From: Vibrio coralliilyticus ATCC BAA-450
GTDB lineage: Bacteria > Pseudomonadota > Gammaproteobacteria > Enterobacterales > Vibrionaceae
DNA: 64,000 bases
Assembly (NCBI RefSeq): GCF_000176135.1
Contig: NZ_ACZN01000018.1
Coordinates: 620,001 to 684,000 of the forward strand
Direction: 5' to 3'
In this document: positions 53,201-62,256 of the stretch, piece by piece
Layout of the letters: the number at the start of each line of letters is the position of its first letter
Position numbering within the stretch: the first letter of the stretch is position 1
Program-made: the position numbers and the translations under genes
Notes under the pieces: model-generated
Told to the model about the DNA's origin: nothing
The model's database searches: none
The model's input: only the letters and a program-made list of their open reading frames with translations

Positions 53201-54097
53201 CTACTGGTTAAACAAACCAGCATCAGAGGCAAATTGATGTAAATTTTTGAATCCTAATTTGGCGTAAGTCAGCGGATGCGCCACCGACGGATCTTGCTCT
53301 GCTTCCACCACTAACCAGCCTTGGTAACCGTTTTCTGCCAGCAATTTAAGTACGGGCGGGAAATCCACGCCACCGTCACCAGGCACCGTAAACACGCCAT
53401 CCAATACCGCATCAAGAAAGCTGGTCTTACGGTTCTTGACGTCTGCCAGAACATCAAGACGCACATCCTTGGTGTGAACATGGTTGATGCGATGAGCCCA
53501 GCGCTGAGCAACAGCAAGCGGATCCGCACCAGCAAAAGTGAGATGTCCGGTATCCAAAAGCAGCCCAACTTCCTTATCGGTGTGCATCATTAGATTGTCG
53601 ATGTCTTGTGCCGACTCGATAACCGTTCCCATATGGTGGTGATAAGCAATTTGAACGCCCTGACTCTGGGTGTATCTGGCAAACTCAGACAGTTTTTCGC
53701 CATACTCCTCCCATTTGTCTTCCGGGAAATGAGGACGTAAATGCGCTGATGTTGTTTGGTCGCCATGAATGCAACCTGTCACTTCAGCAAACACCATCAC
53801 TTTCGCACCGAGTTCTCGCAGCAACGTCAGATGCGACTGCGCGGCTTCAATCTCTTCTTCAACGCTACGAGTCAGCAACTCGCCAGAGTACCAGCCAGAG
53901 ACTAATTGCAACTCATGTCCGGCTAAGATTGGCCCAAGTTGACTCGCTTCACGCGGGAATTTATTACCCAATTCAAATCCAGCGAAACCCGCCAGTTTTC
54001 CTTCCGACAAACACGTTTCAAGTGGTGTTTCAGCCCCAAGAGACGGCAAGTCATCGTTCGTCCACGTTAGTGGATTAATTCCTAGTTGTACTGTCAT
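53201..54097 (-). CDS. iolE: Inosose dehydratase, copy 2
   Basis: This 298-residue protein starts at ATG 54097 (GGGAAC before it); a longer frame would extend into iolD. It is a close paralogue of the enzyme encoded at 40860: both begin LGINPLTWTNDDLP or similar and share ETCLSE, YHHHMGTVIE, LLLDTGHLTFAG, HVHTKDVRL and VVEAEQDPS metal and substrate segments. It should dehydrate 2-keto-inositol. It lies between the second iolD and iolA in a tight operon. Confidence 0.95.
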   Translation of the reverse strand: MTVQLGINPLTWTNDDLPSLGAETPLETCLSEGKLAGFAGFELGNKFPREASQLGPILAGHELQLVSGWYSGELLTRSVEEEIEAAQSHLTLLRELGAKVMVFAEVTGCIHGDQTTSAHLRPHFPEDKWEEYGEKLSEFARYTQSQGVQIAYHHHMGTVIESAQDIDNLMMHTDKEVGLLLDTGHLTFAGADPLAVAQRWAHRINHVHTKDVRLDVLADVKNRKTSFLDAVLDGVFTVPGDGGVDFPPVLKLLAENGYQGWLVVEAEQDPSVAHPLTYAKLGFKNLHQFASDAGLFNQ

Positions 54098-54107
54098 GAT
54101 TGTTCCC

Positions 54108-55955
54108 TTAGATAACCTGATCTTTCTTGGCTGCTTCGTAGCGTTTACGCGCTTCTCGCACTGGCTCACGAACTGAAACTTCTGGCACAGCGACCTCCCA
54201 CCATGAACCACCAGATTCAGTGGTACTGAGCGGATCGGTATCCAGCGTGATGACATACGTACTGTCCGCAGCTCTCGCGCGAATCAACGCCTGCTCCAGT
54301 TCAGTAATGTTGCCCACTTTTTCTGCGCTAGCGCCAAGTGAGCGCGCGTGTCCGGCAAAGTCGGTCTTCGGTGCCCCCGCCTCAACGGTATTGCAATCCT
54401 GAAGCAGATTATTGAAACCCGCACCGCCACAAGCTTGCTGAAGGCGGTTAATACAGCCATAACCGCGGTTATCTAACACCACCACAACCAACTTCTGACC
54501 TAACATCACCGAAGTGGCGATTTCAGAGTTAAGCATCAGATACGAGCCATCACCCACCATGACGAAAACCTCTGAATCAGGCTTCGCCATTTTGACGCCA
54601 AGCCCACCAGCGATTTCATACCCCATACACGAAAAACCATACTCAAGGTGGTAACCCTTGTCGTAACGTGTCCGCCACAGTTTATGCAGCTCACCCGGCA
54701 GGCCGCCTGCCGCGCAGACAACTATGTCTTTCTCCTGCGCGGCACGGTTAACAGCACCAATCACTTCCGCATCGGTGGGTAACTCGCTTTGGCGATCAGT
54801 CATCGCAATCTCGACGGTTTCATTCCATTTCAATCGCAGTGATTCCGCTTTGCTCTTCCAGTTAGGGCAAATGTTCCAACCAATCAGACCACTGCCGAGT
54901 TGTGGCAAGGTATGTTTGGCGTCAGCAACCAAAGGGGTGCTGTAGTGCTTGGTCGCATCGAATCCATTGACGTTGAGTGACACAATCTTGGCATCAGAAC
55001 GGAACAACGCACGAGAGCTGGAAGTAAAGTCCTGTAAGCGAGTCCCGACAGCGATGACTACGTCTGCCTCACTGGCAAGCGTATTAACTGCTTCTGAGCC
55101 CGTAACTCCGATCGACCCTAGATTACTCGGGTGATCCCATGCCAATGCGCCTTTGCCCGCTTGTGTTTCACCGACGGGCAAGCCAAAGGCTTCCACAAAG
55201 TCGCTGAACTCTTGGGTTGCTTCTGCGTAATGGATACCTCCTCCCGCGATAACCAGTGGCTGCTTAGCCTGCGCTATGCTCTCAATAGCAAGTTGGAGTT
55301 CATGCTCATCTGCCCCAGGTCGGCGGATGCGATGGACTTTTTCTGCAAAGAAATGTTCAGGGTAATCAAAAGCCATGGTCTGCACGTCCTGAGGGAGAGA
55401 AAGCGTCACAGGGCCACATTCAACCGGATCGGTCAGTACTCGCATTGCCTGAGGTAAGCTATTCAACAACTGCTCAGGGCGAGTAATGCGATCAAAAAAA
55501 CGGCTCACTGGCTTAAAGCAATCGTTCGGCGTGATGGTGGCGTCACTCCAGTCTTCAACTTGTTGAAGGACAGGATCCGGTTCGCGAGTCGCAAACGTAT
55601 CGCCCGGTAAAAGCAAGACGGGTAAACGGTTAACGTGAGCCAAAGCCGCAGCGGTCACCATATTCAGCGCGCCCGGACCAACCGATGTCGTTGCTGCCAT
55701 CATGCGGCGGCGGTTGTTGGCTTTTGCAAAGGCAATCGCACTGTGCGCCATTGCTTGTTCATTGTGCGCGCGATAGGTCGGCAGTTCATCGTTCACATGG
55801 AACAACGCCTCTCCTAAACCTGCAACATTGCCATGACCAAAGATGGCAAATACACCTTCAAATATCGGTTGCAGTTGGCCATCTACTTCCACTTTCTGCG
55901 CCTGCATAAACTTCACCAGCGCTTGAGCCATGGTCAGTCGGATTGTCTTCGTCAT
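54108..55955 (-). CDS. iolD: 3D-(3,5/4)-trihydroxycyclohexane-1,2-dione hydrolase, copy 2
   Basis: This 615-residue thiamine-diphosphate enzyme has VEVDGQLQPIFEGVFAIFGHGNVAGLGE, the activating Glu in YRAHNEQAMAHSAIAFAKAN, and VFVMVGDGSYLMLNSEIATSV for TPP/Mg binding. It is homologous to the block 1 enzyme along its full length but clearly not a recent duplicate. It starts three bases after the iolC-DUF2090 stop and ends ten bases before iolE, so block 2 is one operon. AGGAGG precedes the ATG. Confidence 0.95.
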   Translation of the reverse strand: MTKTIRLTMAQALVKFMQAQKVEVDGQLQPIFEGVFAIFGHGNVAGLGEALFHVNDELPTYRAHNEQAMAHSAIAFAKANNRRRMMAATTSVGPGALNMVTAAALAHVNRLPVLLLPGDTFATREPDPVLQQVEDWSDATITPNDCFKPVSRFFDRITRPEQLLNSLPQAMRVLTDPVECGPVTLSLPQDVQTMAFDYPEHFFAEKVHRIRRPGADEHELQLAIESIAQAKQPLVIAGGGIHYAEATQEFSDFVEAFGLPVGETQAGKGALAWDHPSNLGSIGVTGSEAVNTLASEADVVIAVGTRLQDFTSSSRALFRSDAKIVSLNVNGFDATKHYSTPLVADAKHTLPQLGSGLIGWNICPNWKSKAESLRLKWNETVEIAMTDRQSELPTDAEVIGAVNRAAQEKDIVVCAAGGLPGELHKLWRTRYDKGYHLEYGFSCMGYEIAGGLGVKMAKPDSEVFVMVGDGSYLMLNSEIATSVMLGQKLVVVVLDNRGYGCINRLQQACGGAGFNNLLQDCNTVEAGAPKTDFAGHARSLGASAEKVGNITELEQALIRARAADSTYVITLDTDPLSTTESGGSWWEVAVPEVSVREPVREARKRYEAAKKDQVI

Positions 55956-55958
55956 TCT

Positions 55959-57875
55959 TTACCCCTCCTGACCACGTTCACGCCACAGACTTATCAGGTT
56001 GTGGTAATTACGTTTAATCTGATCGATGAGAGTTTGATCATCTATCTCATTAGCTAACCAAGCACGAGACGGCTGACCAAATATAGTTCGCCCGACCGCA
56101 AAGCCTTTGACTACATTATTCTGCGCAGCTTGCTTAAAGCCTTCACGCAGCACCTCTTCCGGCGCATCTAGCCCGAGCAATACTACGCCTCGACAATGCG
56201 CATCACGCTCGTTGATCAGTGCCTCAGCCGTTTGCCAGCTTTCTGTTTGCATCGGTGGAAGCTTCCACCAGTCAGGTTTCACACCTAGGTTATAGAAGCG
56301 CTGCATGGCGCGAAGGTAAAGGGCGTCATCGCGCTCCATGTCAGCGGGTAGAATAACTTCTAAAAGCATTTCATGGCCGGATTTGCAGCAGGCGGTGTAG
56401 ACTTCCTGCACCTGTTTTTCCTGCTCCAAACGCAACGCATGATTGTCTTCCGGATGGAAGAACACCAAACACTTAACGACATGCTCAAGTGGCCAGTCAA
56501 TCAATTGTGAACCGATGTTGCCGTGCTCAAGCTCTAGTGGGCGCGATCCCGGTAGCTCGACTGGACGCCCTATCCACCAACCGCTGCCCGTAACCTGATT
56601 CAATACCGATTGACCGAAAGAGCCATCGCACAATAAACCAGCTTTACCTTGCAAGTCGGCCTCACACGCCACTTCCTGGCTGGCTTTATAGATCAGTTCT
56701 TTAAGGGGAGAAATCCGACTGATATCAGCACCGACTGAACGCGCCATATCGACAAACTGAATACGGTGATCGAACGCCAGTACACACAACTCATCCCACT
56801 CTTTATCTCGCGTTGTTACTCGATGAAGGTGATTGAGGTGTGAGTCAAGATCCGGACGCGGTACCTCTTCTGCTCGCGCCAGATAATCATCCAGCTCCTC
56901 CTTACTTGGCATTGCTGGCGCACAGCCGTGTCTTGAAACCACCAGCGCGCCACATGCATTTGCGTACGCACAAGACTGCTGCCAACTCTCACCATTGAGG
57001 TAGCCACGCAATAACCCAGACATAAACGCATCCCCAGCTCCGAGTACATTGAGCACTTCTACTCTTACGCCGCGAGCGTTGATACCACCGTCAAGATCGT
57101 CTGGTAGCTCACCACTAAACACAGAACAGCCAAGTGGCCCTCGTTTGCAGACCAGTTCCGCATCCGATACTTCACGTACACTCTTCAACGCTTGCAAAGT
57201 ATCTTCAGACCCTCCAGCAATATGGAATTCTTCTTCTGTACCGATAATAAGGTCGAATAATCCCAGCACCTCTTTAAGTGATGCTGTAACGTTTTCTGAT
57301 TCAATATAACGTGTTTCACCATCACCAATGGAAGTCAGCCCCCACAATACTGGTCGGTAGTCGATATCCAGCGCTGTTTTTACACCATGTTTGCGAGCAT
57401 ATTTCAGCGCTGTTAGCACTGCTTCCCTTGTTTGAGGATGAGACAAATGCGTACCTGTAATCGCTAGACAACGGGCTGAAGCGATATATTCCTCGCTTAC
57501 ATCGTCAGACGTTATTGCCATGTCTGCGCAGTTATCGCGATAAAAAATCAGTGGAAACGTGTCCTCATCTTTGATCCCTAAAATCACCAGCGCGGTCAGG
57601 CGTTGCTGATCGGTGATCAGATGGCTGGTGTCTACTCCGAGCCTTTGCAGCTCTTCACGCACGAATCGGCCCATATGTTCATCACCAACACGCGCTAGCA
57701 TAGATGACTTCAAGCCCTGACGCGCCGTACCGTAGGCAACATTGCCCGATGACCCACCGAGATACTTTGCGAACGACCCCATGTCTTCTAGACGGGCACC
57801 AATCTGTTGCCCATACAGGTCAACGGCCACACGTCCCATACATATAAGATCGAGTTTCTTATCGATGGCCTTCAT
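55959..57875 (-). CDS. iolC: Fused 5-dehydro-2-deoxygluconokinase and DUF2090 (putative aldolase)
   Basis: This is a 638-residue two-domain protein. Residues 1-320 form a PfkB kinase (LICMGRVAVDLYGQQIGARLED; LGAGDAFMSGLLRGYLNG with catalytic Asp). Residues about 345-630 form a DUF2090 domain with CVLAFDHRIQFVDMARS, LLCDGSFGQSVLNQVTGSGWW and VVKCLVFFHPEDNHALR. Such fusions are usually annotated as a kinase plus 5-dehydro-2-deoxyphosphogluconate aldolase, which lets one protein do the IolC and IolJ steps. It is the first gene of block 2, with AAAGGAG before the ATG, divergent from the ABC importer. Confidence 0.93.
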   Translation of the reverse strand: MKAIDKKLDLICMGRVAVDLYGQQIGARLEDMGSFAKYLGGSSGNVAYGTARQGLKSSMLARVGDEHMGRFVREELQRLGVDTSHLITDQQRLTALVILGIKDEDTFPLIFYRDNCADMAITSDDVSEEYIASARCLAITGTHLSHPQTREAVLTALKYARKHGVKTALDIDYRPVLWGLTSIGDGETRYIESENVTASLKEVLGLFDLIIGTEEEFHIAGGSEDTLQALKSVREVSDAELVCKRGPLGCSVFSGELPDDLDGGINARGVRVEVLNVLGAGDAFMSGLLRGYLNGESWQQSCAYANACGALVVSRHGCAPAMPSKEELDDYLARAEEVPRPDLDSHLNHLHRVTTRDKEWDELCVLAFDHRIQFVDMARSVGADISRISPLKELIYKASQEVACEADLQGKAGLLCDGSFGQSVLNQVTGSGWWIGRPVELPGSRPLELEHGNIGSQLIDWPLEHVVKCLVFFHPEDNHALRLEQEKQVQEVYTACCKSGHEMLLEVILPADMERDDALYLRAMQRFYNLGVKPDWWKLPPMQTESWQTAEALINERDAHCRGVVLLGLDAPEEVLREGFKQAAQNNVVKGFAVGRTIFGQPSRAWLANEIDDQTLIDQIKRNYHNLISLWRERGQEG

Positions 57876-57974
57876 TTGGTTACTCCTTTAATACTTTGCT
57901 GGTTTTAACCGGGGACACCAACCCGGTTTCCAACTATCGCCGAATAAGGTTATTTGTGTTTCACAACCTTTATA

Positions 57975-57990
57975 CGAAACATTTGTTTCA
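57975..57990. promoter_or_regulatory. Candidate IolR operator near the iolC fusion gene
   Basis: CGAAACATTTGTTTCA fits TGAAA-N6-TTTCA with one change and lies about 100 bp before the gene start. Confidence 0.55.
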
Positions 57991-58084
57991 TTTTCAATGA
58001 AAAATGAAATGCAAAATCCAGACTGTGATCCATGGCCATTTTTTACTCAAATCCATTCTTTTCATTTCTAAGACACACATAAAA

Positions 58085-58100
58085 TGAAAAATATTTATCA
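58085..58100. promoter_or_regulatory. Candidate IolR operator, middle of the region
   Basis: TGAAAAATATTTATCA differs by one base from the perfect palindrome at 41898-41913 in the other iol block. Confidence 0.5.
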
Positions 58101-58337
58101 AAATACCATTCAATATTTTCCGCTGAAACAAAAATTCCACAAATGAAAGACTCAATTAACACAAATATCAGAAACAGGTCACAAAAATTTTTTATTTATT
58201 ATAAATCAATAATTTAATATTGAACGGCATATTGAAATGTAAATTTCAGTGAGATCGCGATAACAGTTTTAACAATTGAGAAACAATTCGACTGGTCAGA
58301 ATTCAAACATCCACATATAGTTTCTCACCGACACCAA

Positions 58338-58353
58338 TAAAAAATATTTTTCA
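58338..58353. promoter_or_regulatory. Candidate IolR operator near the ABC importer
   Basis: TAAAAAATATTTTTCA differs by one base from the operator at 41898-41913 and shares 17 bp with that site including flank. Confidence 0.5.
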
Positions 58354-58494
58354 AACCAATGAAGTATGTTTTGCAAGTTTGAAAAGATAACGATTGAAAC
58401 AGCTGAATAGGACTCACAGCCGCATTCAAGCAAAAATGAAATGAAAATTTCATTATGTGTGGAACGCGGTTGAACAAGAACGAAGGAGGCAATG

Positions 58495-59502
58495 ATGCCA
58501 TCATTACATCAAGGACTTACCATGCTGCTGACCAAGGTGAAACAACTCGCCACTACCTCTAAAACCTTACTTAAAGGCCTACTCGTGACTTCTGGGTTAC
58601 TTCTACTGACAGCTTGTGGTCAGGAAGAAGCCAAGTCGGACGTCACACGGGTCGGCGTTGCCATTCCCAACTTTGATGACACCTTCATGGTGTACATGAA
58701 AGATGCAATGGACAAATACGCGCAACAATTTGACGGCAAAGTTGAACTGACCTTTGTCGATGCCAAGGAAGATACAGCGAAGCAGTTGGGTCAGGTAGAG
58801 AACTTTATCGTCCAGCAAATGGACGCAATTATTCTCGTCCCTGTAAACACTGACGCAACTCAACCAATGACCGACCGCATCCTTGATGCCGGTATTAAGC
58901 TGGTGTATCTCAACCGACGTCCTTCTTACCTGCCGGAAAGCGTTTTCTACGTTGGCTCTGAAGAGCTGAAGTTCGGCGAAACGCAGGCGGAATACGCCGC
59001 CAACATTAAAGACGGTGGCAACGTGGGTATCCTGATGGGGATGCTGACTCAGGAAGCCGCCATCATGCGAACTAAGGGTGTGGAAGATTTCTTCCAAGAC
59101 AAACCAAATTTCGATGTGGTTCGTAAGCAAACAGGTCTATGGCAGCGCGCTCAAGGGATGACCGTTATGGAAAACTGGCTCAACTCTGGCGACCAGTTAG
59201 ACATTATCTTGGCTAACAACGATGACATGGCACTGGGTGCAATTCAGGCTCTACGTGCAGCGGGCAAACTTGATGACACCTTAGTCGTTGGTGTCGACGC
59301 TACGCCAGATGGTCTGATCGCAGTTAAGAATGGTTCTCTGAATGCGACGGTATTCCAAGACGGAGGTGGTCAGGCTCGTGGCGCGATTGATGCCGCAGTT
59401 GATGCCGTTAAAGGTAAACAGCACGATCAAATTACTTGGATCCCAGCAGAGCTGGTCACACAGGACAACCTAGCCGCGTTCGAAGCGAAACAAAAAGGTT
59501 AA
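58495..59502 (+). CDS. Sugar/inositol ABC transporter substrate-binding lipoprotein
   Basis: The protein is about 335 residues, with a signal peptide and lipobox LLLLTAC (Cys about 41), then a ribose/galactose-binding-protein fold (VGVAIPNFDDTFMVYMKDAMDKYA, IILVPVNTDATQPMTDRI, IILANNDDMALGAIQALRAAG, VVGVDATPDGLIAV). It captures the sugar for the permease encoded downstream; inositol is likely because of the divergent iol genes. ATG 58495 suits AGGAGG (58484-58489) better than ATG 58492; an ATG at 58522 with AAGGA is also possible. A lipid anchor is unusual for a Gram-negative binding protein. Confidence 0.9.
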   Translation: MPSLHQGLTMLLTKVKQLATTSKTLLKGLLVTSGLLLLTACGQEEAKSDVTRVGVAIPNFDDTFMVYMKDAMDKYAQQFDGKVELTFVDAKEDTAKQLGQVENFIVQQMDAIILVPVNTDATQPMTDRILDAGIKLVYLNRRPSYLPESVFYVGSEELKFGETQAEYAANIKDGGNVGILMGMLTQEAAIMRTKGVEDFFQDKPNFDVVRKQTGLWQRAQGMTVMENWLNSGDQLDIILANNDDMALGAIQALRAAGKLDDTLVVGVDATPDGLIAVKNGSLNATVFQDGGGQARGAIDAAVDAVKGKQHDQITWIPAELVTQDNLAAFEAKQKG

Positions 59503-59514
59503 TGGAATAACAGC

Positions 59515-59541
59515 GCTCTGCACCTTCAGTGCAGAGCACTT
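59515..59541 (+). other. Intercistronic hairpin after the binding-protein gene
   Basis: GCTCTGCAC (59515-59523) pairs perfectly with GTGCAGAGC (59529-59537), with ACTTTTTGG after it. It probably protects or partly terminates the message so that binding protein is made in excess over ATPase and permease. Confidence 0.75.
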
Positions 59542-59556
59542 TTTGGAGTAGTAGTT

Positions 59557-61050
59557 ATGAGTCAAGTTTTACTCGAAATGCGTGGTATCACCAAAACCTT
59601 CCCTGGTGTTAAAGCATTAGACAACGTTCAGCTTACCCTTAAACAAGGCCGAGTCATGGCATTGATGGGGGAAAACGGCGCTGGTAAATCAACCCTGATG
59701 AAGGTGATGTTCGGTATTTATCAGCGTGACAGTGGCACCATTCGCTACAAAGGAGAAGCCGTTGAGTTCTCGGGCGCAAAAGAAGCGCTGGAATCAGGTA
59801 TCTCTATGATCCATCAGGAGCTTTCTCCTATTTTATATCGCAGTATTGCAGAGAACATCTGGCTGGGACGCGAACCGCTTAAGGGGCCGTTAAAGCTAAT
59901 TGACCACGATAAGATGTATCGCGATACCGAAGAGCTGCTGAAAAAGCTCGATCTGGATTTAGATCCACGAACCCCGATGACTGAACTGACGGTGGCAACG
60001 ATGCAGATGGTTGAAATAGCCAAAGCCATCTCCTACCACTCAGAAATCATCATCATGGATGAGCCGACTTCCGCTCTAACCGACAAAGAAGTCGACCATC
60101 TGTTTGAAATCATTGAAATGTTGAAAAGTCGTGGCTGCGCTATCGTCTACATCAGCCACAAAATGGATGAGATTTTCCGCATCTGCGACGACATTACCGT
60201 CTTCCGTGATGGTTGCTTTATTGGTGAACGAGAAGCCAAAGAGACCAATAACGAAGAACTGGTGCAGATGATGGTGGGTCGAGATCTTGGTGACGTATTC
60301 CCACCTCCGACAGCCAAACCGGGCAAAACTCGTCTTGAAGTGCGAGATCTCTCCGTTGAAGGCGCCTTCAGCAACATTAACTTTGACCTTCACGAAGGCG
60401 AAATTCTTGGCATTGCCGGGCTGGTGGGTGCAGGTCGTACGGAACTGATTGAAACTCTGTTTGGGGTTCGCGAGAAAGACACCGGAGTGATCCGCATCAA
60501 CGGAAATGAAGTGGAAATCAAAACCCCACAAGACGCAATCAGCCACAAGATGGCTTTCCTGACCGAAGATCGACGCCATTCCGGCTTATATCTGATGCTC
60601 GATATCTTTGCGAATACATCCATTGCTCATCTCGACGCATACCGTAACAAAGTGGTGAATGTGCTTGATGTTCGCAAGATGCGCTCAGACAGCGAAGACC
60701 ACTGTAAAAAGCTCAGAGTGAAAACTCCAGGCATGTACGAAACCATCGACAACCTCAGTGGTGGTAACCAGCAAAAAGTGCTGCTTGCCCGTTGGATGCT
60801 GACCAAGCCTGACATTTTGTTCCTCGATGAGCCCACACGCGGTATTGATGTTGGTGCTAAGTCTGAAATTTACAAACTCATGCGCCTGCTTACCGGTATG
60901 GGTAAGAGTTTGGTGATGATTTCCTCCGAGCTGCCCGAAGTGATGGGGATGAGTGACCGCATTCTAGTCATGCATGAAGGTCAGCTAAAAGGTGCGATTG
61001 AAGGGCAAGAAGCAACGCAGCAGAAAATCATGTCAATGGCGCTCAATTAA
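59557..61050 (+). CDS. Sugar ABC transporter ATPase with two nucleotide-binding domains
   Basis: This 497-residue RbsA/MglA/AraG-type ATPase has domain 1 with Walker A LMGENGAGKSTLMKVMFG and Walker B IIIMDEPTSALT, and a second half in which the first Walker A is degenerate (LGIAGLVGAGRTELIETLFG) but signature LSGGNQQKVLLARWM and ILFLDEPTRGID are kept. It energises uptake by the permease encoded downstream. It is part of the three-gene importer operon divergent from iolC and is a likely inositol importer by context. Confidence 0.95.
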   Translation: MSQVLLEMRGITKTFPGVKALDNVQLTLKQGRVMALMGENGAGKSTLMKVMFGIYQRDSGTIRYKGEAVEFSGAKEALESGISMIHQELSPILYRSIAENIWLGREPLKGPLKLIDHDKMYRDTEELLKKLDLDLDPRTPMTELTVATMQMVEIAKAISYHSEIIIMDEPTSALTDKEVDHLFEIIEMLKSRGCAIVYISHKMDEIFRICDDITVFRDGCFIGEREAKETNNEELVQMMVGRDLGDVFPPPTAKPGKTRLEVRDLSVEGAFSNINFDLHEGEILGIAGLVGAGRTELIETLFGVREKDTGVIRINGNEVEIKTPQDAISHKMAFLTEDRRHSGLYLMLDIFANTSIAHLDAYRNKVVNVLDVRKMRSDSEDHCKKLRVKTPGMYETIDNLSGGNQQKVLLARWMLTKPDILFLDEPTRGIDVGAKSEIYKLMRLLTGMGKSLVMISSELPEVMGMSDRILVMHEGQLKGAIEGQEATQQKIMSMALN

Positions 61051-61084
61051 GGTCTCAGATCGTCATTCGTTTATCAGGATTTGT

Positions 61085-61103
61085 TCACCTGCCTGGCAGG
61101 TGA
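61085..61103 (+). other. Short hairpin between ATPase and permease genes
   Basis: TCACCTGCC (61085-61093) and GGCAGGTGA (61095-61103) form a near-continuous palindrome. It may stabilise the intercistronic RNA. Confidence 0.5.
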
Positions 61104-61130
61104 TTAAGAAGTAATTCAAGGAATGCAGTT

Positions 61131-62150
61131 ATGATTGCAAAACTGATTAAGGCTACCTCAACCGAAGGCGAGCCAAACAAAAATTTCAAACGTCTTGTCT
61201 CTAAGTACGCGATTTACATTGTTTTTGTTGCCATGTGTATCGTGATGACGATTTTGTCTCCCGTCTTTCTGACCGTGGCAAACCTGCTCAATGTGGTTAC
61301 TCAGATGGCCAGTATCGGTCTGCTAGCGTTGGGCGTGACCATCATCATTATCACTCGTGGTATCGACCTTTCATCCGGCTCAGTGCTGGCCGTCGCAGCG
61401 GTGGTATCGGCCAGTATGGCGCAAACACTCGACTGGAGTATGCGCATGTATCCGAACATGCCAGAGTTTCCAGTGATCGTGCCCATCATCGCAGCATTAG
61501 CGGTAGGTGCATTGTGTGGCTACATTAACGGCGCCTTAATCGCGTACACAGGTATTCCGCCATTCATTGCAACGCTAGGGATGATGATCGTCGCGCGTGG
61601 CGCTGCCCTGCTCTACTCAGATGGCCGCCCGGTCAGTAGTCTGATAGAGTCCTATCAGTGGATTGGACAAGGCAACATTGCTGGACTTCCTGTACCTGTG
61701 GTGATATTCATCGTCATGGCTTTTGTCTCCTACATTCTGCTCAACTACACCCGTTTCGGTAAGTACGCTTACGCGATTGGCGGCAACGAAACTGCAGCTT
61801 ACGTCTCGGGTATCAACGTCAATAAATACAAAATTCTGGTTTACACCTACGCAGGCCTTCTGGCGGGTATTGCGGCCTTGATTCTGGCTGCACGCATTAA
61901 CTCTGGTCAACCGGGTCTTGGGGTCATGTATGAACTGGATGCGATTGCCGCTGCAACCGTTGGTGGTGTATCCCATGCAGGCGGTATCGGTACAATTCAG
62001 GGCACCATCATAGGCACTATGATCATGGGTGTGCTTCAAAACGGGCTCGATTTGCTCAATGTTTCAGCGTACTGGCAGCAAATCGTCAAAGGCTTAGTCA
62101 TCATTTTTGCTGTGATGTTCGATATGAAACGTCACAAGAAAAGCAAATAA
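61131..62150 (+). CDS. Sugar ABC transporter permease (RbsC/MglC type)
   Basis: This 339-residue permease has about 8-10 membrane helices and the BPD_transp_2 signatures ALGVTIIIITRGIDLSSGSVLAVAAVV, YTGIPPFIATLGMMIVARGAALL, GGNETAAYVSGINV (the ATPase-contact loop) and ATVGGVSHAGGIGTIQGTIIGTMIMGVLQNGLDLL. It forms the channel of the importer, probably as a homodimer. AAGGAA precedes the ATG. A terminator lies at 62257. Confidence 0.94.
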   Translation: MIAKLIKATSTEGEPNKNFKRLVSKYAIYIVFVAMCIVMTILSPVFLTVANLLNVVTQMASIGLLALGVTIIIITRGIDLSSGSVLAVAAVVSASMAQTLDWSMRMYPNMPEFPVIVPIIAALAVGALCGYINGALIAYTGIPPFIATLGMMIVARGAALLYSDGRPVSSLIESYQWIGQGNIAGLPVPVVIFIVMAFVSYILLNYTRFGKYAYAIGGNETAAYVSGINVNKYKILVYTYAGLLAGIAALILAARINSGQPGLGVMYELDAIAAATVGGVSHAGGIGTIQGTIIGTMIMGVLQNGLDLLNVSAYWQQIVKGLVIIFAVMFDMKRHKKSK

Positions 62151-62158
62151 CGTTTTGT

Positions 62159-62239
62159 AGGGCTGAAGCTATTGTCCTTTCACGAATATCTTGTCTGACG
62201 CTGCGCTCACAACGTCAGCCCTGATATGGCAATAGCTTC
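62159..62239 (+). other. Competing inverted repeats downstream of the permease
   Basis: AGGGCTGA (62159-62166) matches TCAGCCCT (62215-62222); GAAGCTATTG (62165-62174) matches CAATAGCTTC (62230-62239); CTGACG (62195-62200) matches CGTCAG (62213-62218). The first pair shares bases with both others, so they cannot all form together. Confidence 0.55.
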
Positions 62240-62256
62240 TGGGGATTACCCTGTTT

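Larger units (their letters stand above)
57876..58491. promoter_or_regulatory. Divergent iolC/ABC-importer regulatory region (616 bp)
   Basis: No gene is seen. Near iolC there is a hairpin AACCGGG/CCCGGTT (57907-57928). Operator-like 16-mers lie at 57975-57990, 58085-58100 and 58338-58353. A 13-bp palindrome ATGAAAATTTCAT lies at 58441-58453, 40 bp before the importer gene. The whole stretch is AT-rich and full of TGAAA/TTTCA half-sites. Confidence 0.7.

Noticed and set aside
58603..59130. 175-codon open frame on the minus strand opposite the binding-protein gene
   Set aside because: It lies wholly inside a gene with strong family motifs on the plus strand, has no recognisable domain and no convincing ribosome site.
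60076..60579. 167-codon minus-strand frame opposite the ABC ATPase
   Set aside because: The ATPase motifs on the plus strand are continuous; the antisense product has no family features.
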